From Paragonimus skrjabini miyazakii (lineage: Eukaryota > Platyhelminthes > Trematoda > Plagiorchiida > Troglotrematidae): a stretch of DNA of 64,000 nucleotides. Every line of letters begins with the position of its first letter. The stretch's first letter is position 1. The notes beneath the pieces are model-generated. The model was not told the origin of the DNA. It was given only the letters and a program-made list of their open reading frames with translations, and ran no database searches. The position numbers and the translations under genes were made by a program. Of the stretch, positions 60,600-64,000 are shown one piece after another. The DNA is taken from positions 66,978 through 130,977 of the forward strand of contig JTDE01000702.1 in NCBI GenBank assembly GCA_014338405.1, read 5' to 3'.

Positions 60600-63180
60600 G
60601 TTTACTGGAACATTTTGAGACTAATTTGACAATCTGTCAGTCGCACGCCACGATTACCTGCATCGGATGTATCAAGCTCATGGTCATAAAATTGTATAAC
60701 CAATCTGTAGGAAACTGGACTCAATCGATCTGAACAAAAAACGAGGAAATCCGCGATAGAGTTGTACGTCTGACAATGGGTGAACTATGCAATTGTCCAC
60801 CGATACGATAGGACCTACACAAAGGGTTGAACCAAGCAGAAAGAAACACCGATCAACCACCTAATATAAAGTTCTGCGACAACAAGCCACTGAAACTAAA
60901 ACAGATTGTTATATCCACTATGAGTTAGTTGACAGTTTCTTGCGTGTTTATATACTTAAACATAAGGCAAATCTGGGCGAGACGAAACTGGATTTGTACA
61001 AACGGGACGCTACAAACTAACTTGTTCACTTTTACTCAACCATCTGTGAAGTCCAAGCCTCATTGAGTGTCTGTAAGTCGGAATCGACGGAGAGCAACAC
61101 TCAATCGACCAGGATGCTGGGAGTAGTCCATCAGCCTACAATAACATTGGCTCAAAGGATTTGTATCCCAACTGTGAGGTGGCACTGCATACAAGCCAGT
61201 GTATGATATCAAATCACGTGATTAGTTGTCAAATTCTGTTAAAACACATTATCTATAGGCAGCTGTCTGTTTACTTTTTCTCTATGCTTAATCGTATTGT
61301 CTAGATTATCGTAAGTACTCTTGGACAAAGAATTGGATCGAGCGGAGGCAGTCTCTGTCGAAATATCATAAGTATTATTATTCAAAATGATAACCACGCT
61401 GTATCAGATGTTCATAACTGGCACTATCATTTGGTTGTAGCGTAGTCTATCGATTTAGCAATGTTACTGGATAGAATGATTATACAGTTGGACTGGCTGA
61501 AAAGCGATACTACGTCCTGTTATAAATGATAACCATTTGATATGCAATCCCTTTCTGGCATTAGACCCTCCCTTACGCCGTGATAACCCCATATCTTTTG
61601 CCAAAGTTACACAAAATAGCATGTTTCTCAACTTGCTTTTGAGTTAGCCCGTTCGCATAAAGTGCAATTGTACCTGTTTCATTCAGTCTGTTGCATACTA
61701 TCGGACATGAAAAGTTCGTTCTCGTTACTCAAACTCATTTGAGTTAGTATTAATGTTTTAGTGTTAAGTGATTTACAAAACAAGCGATTAATGTAACCGA
61801 TTTTGTACTGGCTTGACTCATCACAAAAACATGTTAGCAGATCCTGTGACTGTACTGTCCTGCCTTGAATGACCTGTGGCGGGCATGACACAACAACTGA
61901 CAGTAATGTCGACAGGTCATAGTGGGTGATAAGTGTAAATATGTGCATGTTTAATTTTCACTAGAAAGGATTTTGTTTCGGACACAAATTTTAATTACAC
62001 CTCCTTCAGGGGGTGCGGTGACGGAACAGAACAGCTGGCAAACAGGAGTTTTCATTCAATAACTTAGACCATTTGAATCATTATACGATTGTTCATTACC
62101 ATTTTTAGTCTGTACTCAACAATCTGTCATTACATTAATTTCAACAGCGTTGAATGCTCAATGAGCACCACTATACTGTTGTATCCGAGACATCAGTCTG
62201 ACCTTGGACGGTGAGGACAACAGTTAATTTGATGTTAGTACAGCCCAGTTAACCATGTTATGAGCATCTGAGTTTAAGGTAAGCAGAAGAACCCACCGCC
62301 TGCTAATAAACAGGAATAAGGAATTTCGAAAAATGGACCACCATGGATTAATAAATGGTGGTCAACATCAAGGGGAAGATTGGGGAAGAATAATCTGAGC
62401 TAGGAAGACATATAGACAATCTAAATCGTTTTAAAATAGGTCACATACCTGATACATCATAAATTGTCTAGTTGTTCTTGAGTTTTGGATTCGGCATGGT
62501 GAAACCTCAAGCTTAAGAAAGAACTAATGATGGAGGCATAATGCCTGTCAAAAAAGAGGCTGAATAGACTCTGTTGAATATACTCTGCTGACCGCCAAAC
62601 TTGATCTAACTTCACAAGTTTTAACCCACTGATCTAAGCATCATCAGAATCAAAGAGACTACTTTGTCGAACACTGAGATACACTTTTTGCCTAAACATT
62701 CCAAATCAGTGATCGAGGAAGACCATTCATAAAGACTGGATATCTTCGCCATGTTTTCAGATATCAATCATCGTTGGTGGTCTGGAGAACGCGAACGAGT
62801 ACGGACGAATCAAGCTCTTCAATTAAAGATGAACAAGCAAATGATAATCAGAGGCATAAAATTTGCAATTTGAGGCAAGCGGTTTATACCTGACTCCAAA
62901 GTTCTGAACATATAGATCTCAACTATTCAGTTTGACCACAAAGGAGACCCATCGAATCGTGTCGGAGGTGTACTCACTTTCAACGAATGTACTGTTGTTG
63001 TACGACACCCAGTTGCCTTGTGAGTAGTATACTACTAACAAGTAGTATGTTAGCCACAGGCAACATTCAGGAACAAAAGAGCAAGCTCCGAACACCAGGA
63101 AGACGACGGACAAGAAGAGACTATCGGAATAGTGTGTACGCGCTATGGCAGAAGTTTCACCAAGGCGAATGACAACGTAT
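60600..63180. other. Noncoding stretch, nothing recognised
   Basis: AT-rich unique sequence. A minus-strand exon-like segment near 61870-61770 (GCCCGCCACAG, weak GTAAAT donor) is not strong enough to call. Confidence 0.4.
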
Positions 63181-63317
63181 TGTCACCCGATGTATGTGGA
63201 TGCATGTCTGCCGTGCAAATGAGTGTGCGCGTTTGTGGTTTAATTTTTGATGTGACCTGTACGGGAGTTTGCGCAATAAACGAATTATCCTGCCAAGCAT
63301 CCTTCGCGGTCACAACA
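63181..63317 (+). repeat. Possible 5' LTR of the gag-bearing element
   Basis: The stretch begins TGTCACCC and ends GGTCACAACA, giving the usual TG...CA ends and short imperfect inverted termini. It contains AATAAA at 63275-63280. It directly precedes the gag region. No primer-binding site could be confirmed and the matching 3' LTR is outside the window, so the limits are tentative. Confidence 0.3.
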
Positions 63318-63383
63318 ACAACGAGGATGAAGATACCCTGGTCGCAGCCGTTCTAAAACGGAGACGTCTAGACGCTCTCGTAG

Positions 63384-64000
63384 GACTTCGAGGACGTGGC
63401 CAAAGTGGTCGAAGCCAAGACCGACCGTGGGAAGCTGGCTGCCCTGCGGACCCTGGTGAAGGGCATGACGAAGGCAGTGCTGAACGCAGCGCGAAGAGGC
63501 CCTGCAAAGATGGAGTGGGCCGCCGCGAAGGAGGCGCTGGTGGCTGCGTTCGACAGTCCGGCCGACCGCCAGGAGGCCATGCGGCAGTTCAAGGCGGCCA
63601 GGCTTGTACAAGGAGCGAATCCATCCGTGTTTGCTGCCACTCTGCAAGGTTTGCTGGACAGGGCTCTGCCAGGATTGGATCAAGAACCACGACGGCAGTT
63701 GTTAACGGGGCAGTTTATTGAAGATCTCCCGATGGCGGTTCGCGACCAAGTCCGTATTGCCCACGTTTCCCGGTTGATGGACCTTGATGAGCTTGTGAAG
63801 GCGACACGGAAGTTGGCAGTAATGTTCGTGGCCTCAGTGGATGCAAACAGCAATACGGACAAGAAGACACTAGAAGAAATGCAGAAGGCAATGGGGCAAC
63901 TCGCAGCGGATATAGTTGCCTTGAGAACAGCATCACGAAAGAACGATCAACTAGGAGGTTGCTTCATCTGTGGAAAAAAGGGACACTGGAAAAAGGATTG
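63384..64000 (+). CDS. gag: LTR-retrotransposon Gag, 3' part cut by the window end
   Basis: The frame opens after a TAG at 63381 and continues to the last base. The first ATG is at 63465. The product is Ala/Leu/Lys-rich and helical, like capsid regions (AVLNAARRGPAKMEWAAAK and later ALPGLDQEPRRQLLTGQF). It ends in a zinc knuckle, CFICGKKGHWKKD at 63960-63998, of the CX2CX4HX4C nucleocapsid type. The DNA is much richer in GC than the rest of the window. Two in-frame stops (63369, 63381) mean that the N-terminus is lost, starts at the internal ATG or lies in another frame. Pol should follow beyond 64000. Gypsy is most likely; BEL is possible. Confidence 0.85.

Noticed and set aside
63285..63936. 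Several overlapping minus-strand frames at the window end
   Set aside because: They are shadows of the GC-rich gag frame on the plus strand.

Overview
The window looks like animal nuclear DNA, most likely from a flatworm and probably a fluke. It is moderately AT-rich and very gene-poor, with long introns and scattered decayed transposons. Its one clear gene is a ZEB/zfh-1 type repressor. The best-supported mobile elements are a Penelope-like reverse transcriptase remnant and a relic of the minimal hammerhead ribozyme known from schistosome repeats and Penelope-like elements, plus tRNA-derived SINEs and an LTR-retrotransposon gag. There are no bacterial operons, CRISPR arrays or rRNA genes. 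Two runs of N (15588-15687 and 43750-44212) show it is a draft scaffold. The species assignment is inference.

Main gene, minus strand. A 617-codon exon (4210-2360) encodes three clustered zinc fingers, a divergent homeodomain and a CtBP-type motif. This is the core of a ZEB/zfh-1 transcription factor. It ends in a clean GTGAGT donor, so the C-terminal fingers must lie beyond position 1. About 51 kb upstream on the same strand, 55582-55324 looks like an early coding exon. It carries RRKQLKP, the NuRD-recruiting motif that sits at the N-terminus of ZEB, SALL, BCL11 and FOG proteins, just before a GTAAGT donor. If it is the 5' exon, most of the window is intron of this gene. Possible middle exons lie near 17.4 kb and 31.9 kb.

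Layout. 1-2359: downstream intron with a SINE. 2360-4680: ZEB exon and a CpG-rich flank. 4.7-15 kb: mostly unrecognised sequence with one SINE and two possible exons. 15.2-16.1 kb: a duplication flanking a gap. 17-18.2 kb: possible exon, SINE and a 105-bp tandem duplication. 19-23.1 kb: plus-strand exon-like signals and a possible two-exon mini-gene with a TATA box. 24-36 kb: SINEs, the hammerhead relic and a GC-rich block. 40.4-41.4 kb: Penelope-like RT pseudogene. 43.7-44.5 kb: gap and SINE. 47-52.6 kb: CpG-rich blocks and weak exon candidates. 53.1-53.6 kb: mariner/IS630-type transposase pseudogene. 55.3-55.8 kb: RRKQ exon and its CpG-rich flank. 63.2-64 kb: start of an LTR retrotransposon, with gag running off the end.

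Limits. Splice-like signals around short open frames are expected by chance several times in 64 kb, so the small exon candidates carry low confidence. Only the zinc-finger exon, the gag, the RT and transposase pseudogenes, the duplications and the main SINEs are firmly supported by what can be read directly.
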